Positions 19,502-28,031 are shown, counted from the stretch's first letter. The stretch is DNA of 64,000 nucleotides from Pseudorhodoplanes sp. (GCA_022843165.1 JALHOD010000018.1:1-64000), one strand, 5' to 3'. The notes: generated from the sequence alone by a model not told the origin. Program-made: numbers and translations.

Positions 19502-20458
19502 TTGCACCATGCCTTCACTCTGGAGACTGTTTTTGTAGCCGCGTTGTTTGTTTCAGCGTCGGCGCTTTCGCCAGCGCTGGGCAACATGTGTCCAAAACCG
19601 CAGGTCGGCTTGAAGATGGGTGACACCGACGTCGACGCTCAAATGGTCACGTTTGAACACCAATCCCGGTTATATCCGACTGAAATATATTCGGCTTTTG
19701 CAGCGCGCGACCCAGCAACTGCTGGATATTGTCTTCGTTACGAAGCTGAGAACCACGGGCCGGGAGACATCTCGTCATTTTATTGGAAAGTGCCGGACTT
19801 CCGGTTTTCGAATTTTCCTCCGCGTGATCGTGCATCTGTAGCATTTACCGTCGAACCGGGATTAAAACCGGTGATCAAACCAACAACGCTTCATGGGTTC
19901 TTAAACGCTACCAGAAACACCCTTGCGTATCAGACTGAAACCAAAAAGGCCGCTCTTGAAGTGAGTGACGCGGTTCGAACTGCTGAGTTGCTCAATGATG
20001 CGTCTGAAAAGATTGAGTTGGCAGACGACAAGACTCTCTCGCTCGCCGCCATTGGTATGGAATTCTCAATGCGCGGAATTAACGTCATCACTCATTCTGC
20101 CGGATTTTGGGACGGAAAAGGGCGCCTAACGATTAGTTTCGACGTTGACATGGGTGATCCAAAGGTCGCGGCGACTTTGATCTCACCTTTTAGTTCCGCA
20201 ATAGCAAAAGCCGATGCCACGGTCTTGGCTATGATGGCCATGGCCAAAGATACTTGGCGCTCGCGTATGGGGCTTACTGAAAGAAAAATGGTTCTCAAAA
20301 AGACGTTCGAGATAAAGGCGTCTGACGGAGTTCGGATTGTTTCCCATCCGTTGATCTTCAATACGAGCTTTGGGCAAGTTTGCATTACAGCCCGGTCATA
20401 TGCACCGGGCGGCTATAATTTGTCTGAGGGCTGTCACGTGATGAACTTTAATCGATGA
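19502..20458 (+). CDS. secreted hypothetical protein in AT-richer insert, possible signal-peptide frameshift
   Basis: Unrecognised protein of about 318 residues with base composition clearly lower in GC than its neighbours. The open frame starts at TTG 19502 and has a hydrophobic leader, VAALFVSASALSPALG, followed by a mature part with four Cys. However, ATG 19509 in another frame reads MPSLWRLF and stops after a T5 run; one extra T would join it to the main frame and give a textbook signal peptide. The start is thus uncertain. It overlaps the next gene by ATGA, so they form one unit directly downstream of tRNA-Leu. Confidence 0.7.
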   Translation: MHHAFTLETVFVAALFVSASALSPALGNMCPKPQVGLKMGDTDVDAQMVTFEHQSRLYPTEIYSAFAARDPATAGYCLRYEAENHGPGDISSFYWKVPDFRFSNFPPRDRASVAFTVEPGLKPVIKPTTLHGFLNATRNTLAYQTETKKAALEVSDAVRTAELLNDASEKIELADDKTLSLAAIGMEFSMRGINVITHSAGFWDGKGRLTISFDVDMGDPKVAATLISPFSSAIAKADATVLAMMAMAKDTWRSRMGLTERKMVLKKTFEIKASDGVRIVSHPLIFNTSFGQVCITARSYAPGGYNLSEGCHVMNFNR

Positions 20459-20856
20459 AGGCTATTAAAGAAGCCGTAGCGTGGCTCGTAACGATAGCGG
20501 GGCAAGTGCCTGCTATATCCAGCGCGTTGAGCCATCCGCTTTTGTCGCTGTATCAACCGTATTATTCTGACGGAAGACATGCCTTTCTTTTTTTGCCGCT
20601 CGCAATTGCTTTTGTTGCGACCTGGTGTGCAACTCGAAGCGACAGAGGATTTATATTGGTGGCGGTCTTAACGGTTCTTACGTTTGCCGTCGTCTTCGCA
20701 GTATGGGAACTTGTCCCGGCTTCAAGCGCCATTCATAAACTAAACTGGCTTCTTTATTACTGTGCTATTTCGCTTTTGGTTGCGGTCATCGCTCGCGTTG
20801 TATCCGAGTTGTGGCCATCCTCAACAAGTGATTCTGCAGGTTCGGGAAAGCAATGA
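20455..20856 (+). CDS. hypothetical membrane protein coupled to the secreted protein
   Basis: Protein of 133 residues, family not recognised. Three or four membrane segments are visible: HAFLFLPLAIAFVATWC, LVAVLTVLTFAVVFAVWEL and LLYYCAISLLVAVIARVV, with a short Ser-rich cytosolic tail. Its ATG overlaps the upstream stop as ATGA, implying translational coupling and joint function with the secreted 318-residue protein. Codon use is AT-richer than the window average, like that of its partner, suggesting shared transfer. About 200 bp of apparently empty sequence follow. Confidence 0.72.
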   Translation: MKAIKEAVAWLVTIAGQVPAISSALSHPLLSLYQPYYSDGRHAFLFLPLAIAFVATWCATRSDRGFILVAVLTVLTFAVVFAVWELVPASSAIHKLNWLLYYCAISLLVAVIARVVSELWPSSTSDSAGSGKQ

Positions 20857-21056
20857 TCGGAATTAGCTTCGCTCCTTTAGGGCCACATCCGATGGCATTG
20901 GTCCCAAGTGCAGAGGAGAAATGACAAGAGCAGCCATAAGTTCAGCATCCCTGCGATCTTGACCGGGCGCCGCCTCCAGGGCTGTGTTCTTTGATCTTTA
21001 TATTTCACGGCGACTTGCCTTCTAATCGGCGGCATGCGTCGCGCAGCCAAGCATCA

Positions 21057-21712
21057 TCAGTGCTGTTTACGGCTCGGCGCCTTTCGCTTCTGCGCGCTTA
21101 GCGATGTCACGGTCATGATCTTGGCGACGACCAGATCGTGCAGTGCCGGCGATTTGTCGATGCTGGTGTGATCGATGCTCTTGTCGCCGGTGAGATCCAT
21201 ATTGGTGAGTTCGCCCTTGAAGCCGGGCGCTGCGGCGACGCGGCGGCCAAAGCCGTTCAGCTGAAAGAGGTTGAGCAGGTAATCGACGTTTTTCGGAACG
21301 GCATAGGAATTGGTCGGATCGAAGGTGACCACGAGCCGCACCGGAACGCCGTCGCCGTCGAGGCGCTCAGCGAGCTGAAACAGCACATCGGCGCCGAGCG
21401 AATGCCCGATCAGAACGATCGGGCCTTTTTGTCCGCGCCGGTACTCGTCGATGAGCTGGGGCGCGAGGGCCGACCAGCTGTCGTGGTTGAGAACTTCCGC
21501 TCGTATTCCATTCGCATTCAGCTTTTCGGCAAGGGTGTCCATGCCGAGCGAGAAGATATTCAGAAGGCCGCGCAGCAGATAGACGCGCGGTTCGCCCGCG
21601 GTGCTGCATTTTCAGCGCGAGGTTTCGGCGCGGCGGCGACGTGCGCCGGGTAGCTGGCCGTGAACAGAAGGATGGCGGCGCCGAGAAGCGGCAGAACATA
21701 ACGTCGTATCAT
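21057..21712 (-). pseudogene. secreted alpha/beta hydrolase, frameshifted after the signal peptide
   Basis: Two minus-strand frames make one gene. The first, from ATG 21712, encodes a signal peptide (MIRRYVLPLLGAAILLF... ending AHVAAA) and then stops near 21560. The second, open from about 21590 to 21057, encodes VYLLRGLLNIFSLGMDTLAEKL, then the nucleophile elbow IGHSLGADVLF, and continues to a basic C-terminus. A one-base change around 21580-21600 would join them. The body resembles thioesterase/lipase-like secreted proteins of alphaproteobacteria. The ATG at 21542 could still give a cytosolic body. True decay, programmed frameshifting and sequencing error cannot be told apart here. Confidence 0.65.
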
Positions 21713-21719
21713 ATGAGGG

Positions 21720-22757
21720 TCACGGTGTTGCGATGGGGGCATGATGTGTCACGGGCCTGGCTGACGCCGTCCGGCGATGCGATGCCTTCTGTGCGCGGTG
21801 CTGCGACCGCTCATGCCGCCGCCCCAGCCGGCTCGCCGATTTCGCCTTGGCCGGCAGGCCGCAGAAATCGATCGCGCTCATGGCGTGCTGCTCGGCCAGA
21901 TTGCCATTCAGGTTCCTGATGTCGCTCGCCAGCAAGGCGGGAAGCGGCGATTGCGAGGGCGGTTGCAATTCCCAGTCCTTCGGTTCGGTCTGCGTGGCGA
22001 GCCGCGTCTCGGTCGCCGCCTGCACATGCACGATCCTGTAGCCGCGCTGCTTCAGTTCCCTGAAGATCAGCGGCAGCGCTTCGACCGTCTTGGGATGAAT
22101 GTCGTGCAGCAGCAGGATGCCCCGGCCCTTGGCCTCCAGCCGGTCGATCGTGCGCCGCACGATGCCGTCGGCGGTGATGCGGCGCTTCCAGTCATGCGAC
22201 ATCACGTCGGTGCTCCACACCATCAGCCCTCGCGCGGCGGCAACGCTCTCGACGGTGTCGCCGCGCAGCAGGCCGGGAATCCGGAAGAACGGCGCGATCT
22301 CGGCCTGTTCGCCCAGCACGCCGCGCACCGAGGCGATGCCGTCGTCGATTTCCTTTTCCGCCCGCGCCGTCGCCATCCGGTTGAAGGTGAGGGGATGTTT
22401 CTCGCTGTGCGTCCCGATGGTGTGGCCTGCGGCCTGGATGCGGCGCAGGATGTCGGGATAGTCGCGCGCATGCTTGCCGATGATGAAGTAGGTCGCCTTC
22501 ACGCAATGCGCGGCGAGAATGTCAAGCGCGGGCGCCGAAGCCGGGCGCGGCGCGTCGTCGAGCGTCAGTACCACTTCCTTGTCTTCGAGCGGCAGGGTCT
22601 CGGCATACTGGAACGAACCGATGCGCGGATGCTCGCGCGGATCGACCACGATGGTGCGGCTGGTGCCGATCGCATCGGGATTGCCCGGGCAATCGGCCGC
22701 GCCGCCGGTCGCTGTGCCGACGAGCAAAGCCAGAGAGGCCGCCATCAAGATGCGCAT
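21720..22757 (-). CDS. secreted polysaccharide deacetylase (NodB domain), first of tandem pair
   Basis: Exported protein of 345 residues, likely removing acyl groups from a cell-envelope or other polysaccharide. A signal peptide (LALLVGTATGGAA) is followed by a NodB domain with TLDDAP, where most family members have TFDDGP, the metal His pair in THSEKH, FFRIPGLL and ILLLHDIHPKTVEALP. A basic, Ser-rich tail of roughly 60 residues follows. The track ORF runs on to 23384, but that extension lies over the other deacetylase gene; AGGGA before ATG 22757 marks the start. It ends just before the frameshifted hydrolase. Confidence 0.85.
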   Translation of the reverse strand: MRILMAASLALLVGTATGGAADCPGNPDAIGTSRTIVVDPREHPRIGSFQYAETLPLEDKEVVLTLDDAPRPASAPALDILAAHCVKATYFIIGKHARDYPDILRRIQAAGHTIGTHSEKHPLTFNRMATARAEKEIDDGIASVRGVLGEQAEIAPFFRIPGLLRGDTVESVAAARGLMVWSTDVMSHDWKRRITADGIVRRTIDRLEAKGRGILLLHDIHPKTVEALPLIFRELKQRGYRIVHVQAATETRLATQTEPKDWELQPPSQSPLPALLASDIRNLNGNLAEQHAMSAIDFCGLPAKAKSASRLGRRHERSQHRAQKASHRRTASARPVTHHAPIATP

Positions 22758-22760
22758 GAA

Positions 22761-22793
22761 AATCCCTATCCCCGGACCCATCGGGTAGGGATT
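22761..22793 (-). promoter_or_regulatory. intergenic hairpin covering the ribosome binding site of the downstream deacetylase
   Basis: Between the tandem deacetylase genes, AATCCCTA pairs perfectly with TAGGGATT, with two more pairs after one mismatch and an 11-base loop. In the minus-strand transcript the 3' arm contains the AGGGA ribosome-binding sequence and ends 3 bases before the ATG at 22757. Folding could lower translation of the second gene relative to the first. The structure is seen; its effect is inferred. Confidence 0.5.
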
Positions 22794-22810
22794 CGTACCT
22801 GAATGCAAGA

Positions 22811-23626
22811 TTAACCCCGGTGCTTGCTGCGCTTGGGCGGTTTGGCGGGCCCGGGGAGCGGGGCGGCCGCCACCGGCGGCTCGCCGCCCGCCGGAACGAC
22901 ATGAACCACCTTGTAGCCGCGCGCCTTCAGCGCCCGCAGGAAGGCCGGGATCATGGCGGCGGTCTGCGGCTGGGTGTCGTGAAACAGCACGATCCCGCCG
23001 CCGGTGCGGTCCAGCCGCTCCAGCGTCAGCCGCAATTGCTGTTCCGGCGGCATCCGGTTCCAGTCGCTGGCCCAGAGGTCGGCGCCGAACACGACCATGC
23101 CCTTGTTCTCCAGCCGCCGGAGCGTCTCCGGGCTGGAGGCAAATCCCGGGAAGCGGAAGAAGCGGGTGACCGTTGTGTCGCGGGCCGCGCCGAAGGCGGC
23201 GCTCTCCACGGCGGCGACGCCGCGGTCGATTTCGGCGTCGGCGGCCTGCGGCGTCAGCCGGTTCAGCAGCCGGTGCGAATAGGTGTGATGCGCGACGGTG
23301 TGGCCCTCGGCGCGGATCCGGCGAGCGAGGTCGGGATGCGCGGCGGCGTTGCGGCCGAGCAGGAAGAAGGTGGCGCTGACGCATTCCTGCCGCAAGGCCG
23401 CCAGCACCCGCGGCGTCGGTCCCGGCATCGGGCCGTCATCGAAGGTCAGCACGACCTCCTTGCGCGCCAGCGGCAGCGTCTGCGGAAAGTGCTTTCGGCC
23501 CACGTGCGGATGCGCCGCCGCGTCCAGCGTCAGCACCCGCGCGGTGCCGAGTGTGCCGCCGCCGCATTCCGCCGCGAGCGCCGGCGAGGCAAGGAACAGG
23601 CCGAGCAGGATGAGCGTTCTGATCAT
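22811..23626 (-). CDS. secreted polysaccharide deacetylase (NodB domain), second of tandem pair
   Basis: Exported NodB-fold protein of 271 residues, paralogue of the next gene downstream. The signal peptide ends SPALAA. The catalytic motifs are intact: LTFDDGPMPGPTP (catalytic Asp and metal Asp), HHTYSH (metal His pair), RFFRFPGF and IVLFHDTQPQT. A Pro/Lys-rich tail closes the protein. It is first in the transcript and 53 bp from its paralogue. Starts are divergent from mgtE by about 107 bp. Substrate could be peptidoglycan, chitin-like or exopolysaccharide; nothing local decides. Confidence 0.88.
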   Translation of the reverse strand: MIRTLILLGLFLASPALAAECGGGTLGTARVLTLDAAAHPHVGRKHFPQTLPLARKEVVLTFDDGPMPGPTPRVLAALRQECVSATFFLLGRNAAAHPDLARRIRAEGHTVAHHTYSHRLLNRLTPQAADAEIDRGVAAVESAAFGAARDTTVTRFFRFPGFASSPETLRRLENKGMVVFGADLWASDWNRMPPEQQLRLTLERLDRTGGGIVLFHDTQPQTAAMIPAFLRALKARGYKVVHVVPAGGEPPVAAAPLPGPAKPPKRSKHRG

Positions 23627-23733
23627 GCCGTTTCATGCGCCGTTGCGATTGCCAGCGCAAATCTCCAAGCGTACAAGCCCGAAAGATCGCCCAGACCTGC
23701 GTTTTTGACGCCCCGTTCCGTGTTGAGGCCGGC

Positions 23734-25158
23734 ATGCTCGAGCCAGAAGAGATGACCGAGACGCCGGCGCAGCGCGGCGCCCCCGAGCCGGTCGCCCTGC
23801 GCGACGAGGACGGGGCGATCCGCGCCGATTTTGTCGAGACGGTGCAGGCGGCGATCGCCACGCACGACAGCGCCACCCTGCGCGCGGTGGTCGGCGACTT
23901 GCATGAGGCCGATACCGGCGACCTGATCGAGGCGCTCGACCCGGACTCGCGGCCCAGGCTCATCGAGCTGATGGGCAAGGATTTCGACTTCTCGGCGCTG
24001 ACCGAAGTCGACGACACCGTGCGCGAGGAAATCCTCGAAGAACTCGAACCGAAAACCGTCGCCGAGGGCGTGCGCGACCTCGATTCCGACGACGCGGTCT
24101 ACATCCTGGAGGACCTGCCCAGGCAGGAGCAGGCGGAGATCCTCGATCAGCTGCCGCATTTCGAGCGCGCCGCGCTCGAGCGCAGCCTGTTGTACCCGGA
24201 AGAATCCGCCGGCCGGCGGATGCAGACCGAATTCATCATGGTGCCGCCGCACTGGAATGTCGGCCAGGCCATCGACTATATGCGCGAGACCGCCGACCTG
24301 CCGGACCGTTTCTACGAGCTTTACGTCGTCGATCCGGATTACAGGTTTCAGGGCGCGGTGCCGCTCGATCGCCTTCTGCGCAGCAAGCGGCCGGTTCCGA
24401 TCGCCGAATTGATGGACGAGGACCGCAGACGGGTGCTCGCGACCGATGATCAGGAAGAGGTTGCGCGTTTCTTCGAGCGTTACAACCTCGTCGCCGCGCC
24501 GGTTGTCGACGAGTCCGGGCGCCTGGTGGGCGTGCTCACCTTCGACGACATCGTCGACGTCATCGAGCAGGAAGCCGAAGAGGACATCAAGGCGCTGGGC
24601 GGCGTGAAGGCGGACGAAGAACTGTCCGACTCGGTCTGGGACATCGTCAAAAGCCGTTTCCCCTGGCTCCTGGCCAATCTGGTCTGCGCGCTGGTTGCCG
24701 CTTGGGTGATCCGGCAATTCTCCACCTCGATCGAGAAGATGGTGGCGCTCGCGGTGCTGATGCCGATCGTGGCGTCGATGGGCGGCAATGCCGGCACCCA
24801 GACCATGACGGTGGCGGTGCGCGCGCTGGCGACGCAGGACCTGAGCGACGCCAATTCGTGGCGGGTGGTGCGGCGCGAATTGATGGTCGGCATCGTCAAC
24901 GGCGTGGGCTTCGCGCTGGTGCTGGGCGTGATCGCGGCGCTGTGGTTCAACGTCAACGACCTCGGCATCGTGATCGGGCTGGCCATGGTCTGCGTGCTGG
25001 CCGCCGCGGCGTTTGGCGGCATCGTCATTCCGTTGCTGCTGACGCGGCTCGACGTCGATCCGGCCATTGCGTCGGGGCCATTCGTGACCACCATCACCGA
25101 CGTGGTGGCGTTTTCGTCCTTCCTGGGGATCGCCACGCTCTGGTTCGGGCTGCGCTAG
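23734..25158 (+). CDS. mgtE: magnesium transporter MgtE
   Basis: Mg2+ channel of 474 residues. Domains in order: MgtE_N superhelical domain (EALDPDSRPRLIELMG; VYILEDLPRQEQAEILDQLP), a CBS pair (ESAGRRMQTEFIMVPPHWNVGQAI; FFERYNLVAAPVVDESGRLVGVLTFDDIVDVI), a connecting helix (EEAEEDIKALGG) and five membrane helices with the pore-lining PIVASMGGNAGTQT. Cytosolic Mg2+ binding between N and CBS domains gates the family. ATG 23734 follows TTGAGG; ATG 23752 is an alternative. Its TAG stop shares CTAG with the convergent tetR stop. Confidence 0.93.
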   Translation: MLEPEEMTETPAQRGAPEPVALRDEDGAIRADFVETVQAAIATHDSATLRAVVGDLHEADTGDLIEALDPDSRPRLIELMGKDFDFSALTEVDDTVREEILEELEPKTVAEGVRDLDSDDAVYILEDLPRQEQAEILDQLPHFERAALERSLLYPEESAGRRMQTEFIMVPPHWNVGQAIDYMRETADLPDRFYELYVVDPDYRFQGAVPLDRLLRSKRPVPIAELMDEDRRRVLATDDQEEVARFFERYNLVAAPVVDESGRLVGVLTFDDIVDVIEQEAEEDIKALGGVKADEELSDSVWDIVKSRFPWLLANLVCALVAAWVIRQFSTSIEKMVALAVLMPIVASMGGNAGTQTMTVAVRALATQDLSDANSWRVVRRELMVGIVNGVGFALVLGVIAALWFNVNDLGIVIGLAMVCVLAAAAFGGIVIPLLLTRLDVDPAIASGPFVTTITDVVAFSSFLGIATLWFGLR

Positions 25159-25748
25159 CCGGGCGGGGCGAGCAGGGCCTCGATCGCGATGTCGATGGTC
25201 GCCGGGGTGACGATCTTTGTATCGAGCAGGCTCTGGCCGAACAGATAGCTGTAGAACAGCACGGCCCGCGCCCGGGCATCGTCCGCCGGCCAGCCCAGTT
25301 TTTCGAACAGCCTGGTGACATGGGTGAGGCGCTCGCTGTCGACCTCGCGCACCGCTTTCGCCGCGTCCTCGTCATTGCGAGCATAGGCGCGGATCGCGAG
25401 CTCGATCGCCAGCCCGCGGCTGTTGCCGTGCCGGGTATAGAGATCGGCCAGCCGCAACAGGATCACGGTCGGGGAATCCTTCGGCTTCTCGCCCGCGGCC
25501 TGGCCACGGATCGCGGCGATCCGGCCCTCCGCCCAATGCGCCAGCATGGCGTCGAGCAGGGCGCGGCGGTCGGCGAAATGCCAGTAGAAGCTGCCCTTGG
25601 TGACCTTGAGCGCCTTGGCCAGCGGCTCGACCCGCACGCTGTCCACGCCGCCATCGGCGAGCGTCTCCAGCGCCGCCGCGATCCAGGCCGGCGCATCCAG
25701 CCGATCCTGCTTTGGCGGCGTTGCCGCCGCTTTCTTCTTCTTGGCCAT
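25155..25748 (-). CDS. TetR family transcriptional repressor
   Basis: DNA-binding regulator of 197 residues. A Lys-rich start leads into the TetR HTH, ALKVTKGSFYWHFADRRALLDAMLAHW, followed by an all-helical ligand domain. ATG 25748 follows GAGG and is preferred to the longer track start. It is divergent from the thioesterase gene; the 80-bp gap holds two perfect 16-bp palindromes and TTGACA boxes on both strands, a layout for repressing both its own gene and the thioesterase/isovaleryl-CoA dehydrogenase run. The inducer may be an acyl-CoA, by analogy with such clusters. Confidence 0.9.
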   Translation of the reverse strand: MAKKKKAAATPPKQDRLDAPAWIAAALETLADGGVDSVRVEPLAKALKVTKGSFYWHFADRRALLDAMLAHWAEGRIAAIRGQAAGEKPKDSPTVILLRLADLYTRHGNSRGLAIELAIRAYARNDEDAAKAVREVDSERLTHVTRLFEKLGWPADDARARAVLFYSYLFGQSLLDTKIVTPATIDIAIEALLAPPG

Positions 25749-25763
25749 CCGCCCCGCCTCATC

Positions 25764-25820
25764 TTGACAAAAGCCAGTTTCCGCCATACGGTCGCGTATG
25801 TCAACATACGGTAACGTATG
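25764..25820. promoter_or_regulatory. divergent promoter with two tandem TetR operator palindromes
   Basis: CATACG-GTCG-CGTATG at 25785-25800 and CATACG-GTAA-CGTATG at 25805-25820 are perfect 6+6 palindromes spaced 20 bp centre to centre, about two helical turns, so two dimers could bind on one face. TTGACA lies at 25764-25769 on the plus strand and again, on the minus strand, at 25804-25799, each with the palindromes in or over the core promoter. The second palindrome overlaps a possible ATG at 25818. Binding by the adjacent TetR protein is inferred from position. Confidence 0.85.
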
Positions 25821-25829
25821 GATGGGCCG

Positions 25830-26309
25830 ATGAGCGATTCAGGGACGGTTCATACGCCGCGCAATCCGGACTGGGAGCGCGTGGTGCGCGAAAGCTTCGC
25901 GCGCCAGGCCTATATGACGCTGATCGGCGCCCGCATTGCGGCGCTGGCGCCCGGGCGGGTGAGCCTGGAACTGCCGTTCCGCGACGATCTCTGCCAGCAG
26001 CGCGGCTTTCTGCATGGCGGGGTGACCACCGCGATTGCGGATTCCGCCGCCGGCTATGCCGCTTTCACCCTGATGCCGCCGAAATCCTCGCCGCTGACGG
26101 TGGAATTGAAGATCAACCTGCTGGCGCCGGCTGCCGGCGAGCGGTTTGTCGCCACCGCGCATGTCCTGCGGTCGGGCCGCACCTTGTCCATCGTCGAGGC
26201 TGACGTGCTGGCCGAGGCAAAAGGCGTGCGGAAGCCGATTGCCCGGATGCTGGCGACGCTGATCTGCCTCGAAAACACCTCCGACGCTCCGGAGCGGACG
26301 GCGGTATAG
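25830..26309 (+). CDS. PaaI family thioesterase
   Basis: Hotdog-fold thioesterase of about 159 residues. The active-site segment is [24 protein letters not shown], followed by the core strand pattern [19 protein letters not shown]. It probably hydrolyses an acyl-CoA made in the adjacent catabolic run. The track start at 25818 lies inside an operator palindrome; ATG 25830, with GGATGG ahead of it, gives the likelier leader, but either is possible. First gene of the TetR-controlled unit, 28 bp before isovaleryl-CoA dehydrogenase. Confidence 0.87.
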   Translation: MSDSGTVHTPRNPDWERVVRESFARQAYMTLIGARIAALAPGRVSLELPFRDDLCQQRGFLHGGVTTAIADSAAGYAAFTLMPPKSSPLTVELKINLLAPAAGERFVATAHVLRSGRTLSIVEADVLAEAKGVRKPIARMLATLICLENTSDAPERTAV

Positions 26310-26337
26310 TTCCATTCTGATCCGGCGGGAGGCCTGC

Positions 26338-27510
26338 ATGATCGCGAATGCCTGGAGCGGGTTCGATTTTGGTCTCGGTGAGGACGTCGACATGCTGCGC
26401 GACAGCGTGCGCCGGTTTGCCCAGCAGAAGATCGCCCCGCGCGCCGACGAGATCGACCGCAAGAACGAGTTTCCCCGCGACCTCTGGCCGAAGCTCGGCG
26501 ATCTCGGCCTGCTGGGCATCACGGTCGAGGAGAAGTGGGGCGGCACAGGCCTCGGCTATCTTGAGCATTGCGTGGCGATGGAGGAAATCTCCCGCGCCTC
26601 CGGCTCGGTGGGGCTATCCTATGGCGCGCATTCCAATCTCTGCGTGAACCAGATCCGCCGCAACGGCTCCACCGACCAGAAGAAACGCTATCTGCCCAAG
26701 CTGATGTCCGGCGCGCATGTCGGCGCGCTCGCCATGTCCGAACCCGGTTCCGGCTCCGATGTGGTGTCCATGCGCACCCGCGCTGACAAGAAGGGCAGCC
26801 GCTACATCCTCAACGGCTCGAAAATGTGGATCACCAACGGGCCGCTGGCGGAAACCCTGATCGTCTATGCCAAGACCGACGCCACCGCCGGTGCGCGCGG
26901 CATTACCGCCTTCATCGTGGAGAAGAAATTCAAGGGCTTCTCGACCGCGCAGAAGCTGGACAAGCTCGGCATGCGCGGCTCCGACACCGGCGAGATCGTG
27001 TTCCAGGATTGCGAGGTGCCGGAGGAGAACGTGCTGGGCGCGGTCGGCAATGGCGTGAATATCCTGATGTCGGGCCTCGATTATGAGCGCGTGGTGCTGG
27101 CGGCGGGCCCGCTCGGGCTGATGCAGGCCGCGATCGATCTGGTCATTCCCTATGTGCACGACCGCAAGCAGTTCGGGCAGTCGATCGGCCGCTTCCAGCT
27201 CATCCAGGGCAAGATCGCCGACATGTATGTCGGCATGAACGCGTCCAAGGCGTATGTGTATGCGGTGGCGCGCGCCTGCGACGAAAACCGCACCACGCGC
27301 GAGGACGCCGCTGGCGCGATCCTGTTCGCCTCCGAGAAGGCCACGCAGATGGCGCTGGAGGCGATCCAGACGCTCGGCGGCAACGGCTATATCAATGAAT
27401 TCCCCGCCGGCCGCTTGCTGCGCGACGCCAAGCTTTACGAGATCGGCGCCGGCACCAGCGAAATCCGTCGCATGCTGATCGGGCGTGAAATTTTCGAGAA
27501 GACCAAATGA
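26338..27510 (+). CDS. ivd: isovaleryl-CoA dehydrogenase
   Basis: FAD-dependent acyl-CoA dehydrogenase of 390 residues that oxidises isovaleryl-CoA to 3-methylcrotonyl-CoA in leucine breakdown. Isovaleryl-specific traits are [17 protein letters not shown] and the Glu in [10 protein letters not shown], the catalytic-base position special to this subfamily; the usual acyl-CoA dehydrogenase C-terminal base position is not Glu. Other motifs are [24 protein letters not shown] and [39 protein letters not shown] precedes the ATG. The next pathway enzymes (mccB, mccA) are 9-27 kb away instead of adjacent. Confidence 0.93.
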   Translation: MIANAWSGFDFGLGEDVDMLRDSVRRFAQQKIAPRADEIDRKNEFPRDLWPKLGDLGLLGITVEEKWGGTGLGYLEHCVAMEEISRASGSVGLSYGAHSNLCVNQIRRNGSTDQKKRYLPKLMSGAHVGALAMSEPGSGSDVVSMRTRADKKGSRYILNGSKMWITNGPLAETLIVYAKTDATAGARGITAFIVEKKFKGFSTAQKLDKLGMRGSDTGEIVFQDCEVPEENVLGAVGNGVNILMSGLDYERVVLAAGPLGLMQAAIDLVIPYVHDRKQFGQSIGRFQLIQGKIADMYVGMNASKAYVYAVARACDENRTTREDAAGAILFASEKATQMALEAIQTLGGNGYINEFPAGRLLRDAKLYEIGAGTSEIRRMLIGREIFEKTK

Positions 27511-27517
27511 GCCTGCA

Positions 27518-27946
27518 ATGCCCGAACCGCTCCTGACCTATCGCGGCGCCGTCTATCCCTGGCAATGCGACCACATGGGCCACATGAACGTGATGTGGTA
27601 TGTCGGCAAATTCGATGAGGCAACGTGGAATCTGTTAGGTGAGATGGGTCTCAGCCCGGCCTTTCTCCGCGCGCATGATCGCGGCATGGCGGCGGTCGAG
27701 CAGATCATCTCCTACAAGAAGGAACTGGTGGCGGGTGATGTGGTCACCGTCTATTCGGCCGTCATCGAGATCAAGGAGCGAGTGCTGCGCTTCTCGCACG
27801 AGATGCGCAAGACCGACACCGGCGAGGTCGCCGCCGCCACATTGCTGACCGCAGTGCATCTCGACACCAAGGCCCGGCGGGCCTGCCCATTCCCGGCCGA
27901 TGTCGCGGCACGCGCGCAGGCGCTTGTGGCATCGGTCGGCGGCTGA
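27518..27946 (+). CDS. acyl-CoA thioesterase (4HBT hotdog fold)
   Basis: Protein of 142 residues with the 4-hydroxybenzoyl-CoA thioesterase pattern: YPWQCDHMGHMNVMWYVGKFDEATW, where Asp is catalytic, followed by ISYKKELVAGDVVTVYSAVIEI. It lies 7 bp after the isovaleryl-CoA dehydrogenase stop and so belongs to the same transcript. A second hotdog enzyme opens the unit, so the dehydrogenase is bracketed by two thioesterases. They may release CoA from accumulating branched-chain intermediates. The ATG at 27518 has only a weak ribosome-binding match and probably relies on coupling. Confidence 0.88.
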   Translation: MPEPLLTYRGAVYPWQCDHMGHMNVMWYVGKFDEATWNLLGEMGLSPAFLRAHDRGMAAVEQIISYKKELVAGDVVTVYSAVIEIKERVLRFSHEMRKTDTGEVAAATLLTAVHLDTKARRACPFPADVAARAQALVASVGG

Positions 27947-28031
27947 CCGCTGATCCGCCGGCCGAGTTGCCGGCAGCCCGCCGCGATGCGCCGTTAAGGG
28001 TCCATTGACCGAATCGGCTAATCTTCAAGGC

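Noticed and set aside
19347-21056. Attachment-site repeat of the tRNA-Leu 3' end
   Set aside because: I looked for a second copy of the tRNA end (TTCGAGTC...CGGCCGCACCA) downstream of the AT-rich insert and found none; no integrase gene either.
21720-23384. Single 554-residue deacetylase ORF
   Set aside because: The first 209 codons overlap the other deacetylase gene in a shifted frame; the signal peptide and ribosome-binding site mark the true start at 22757.
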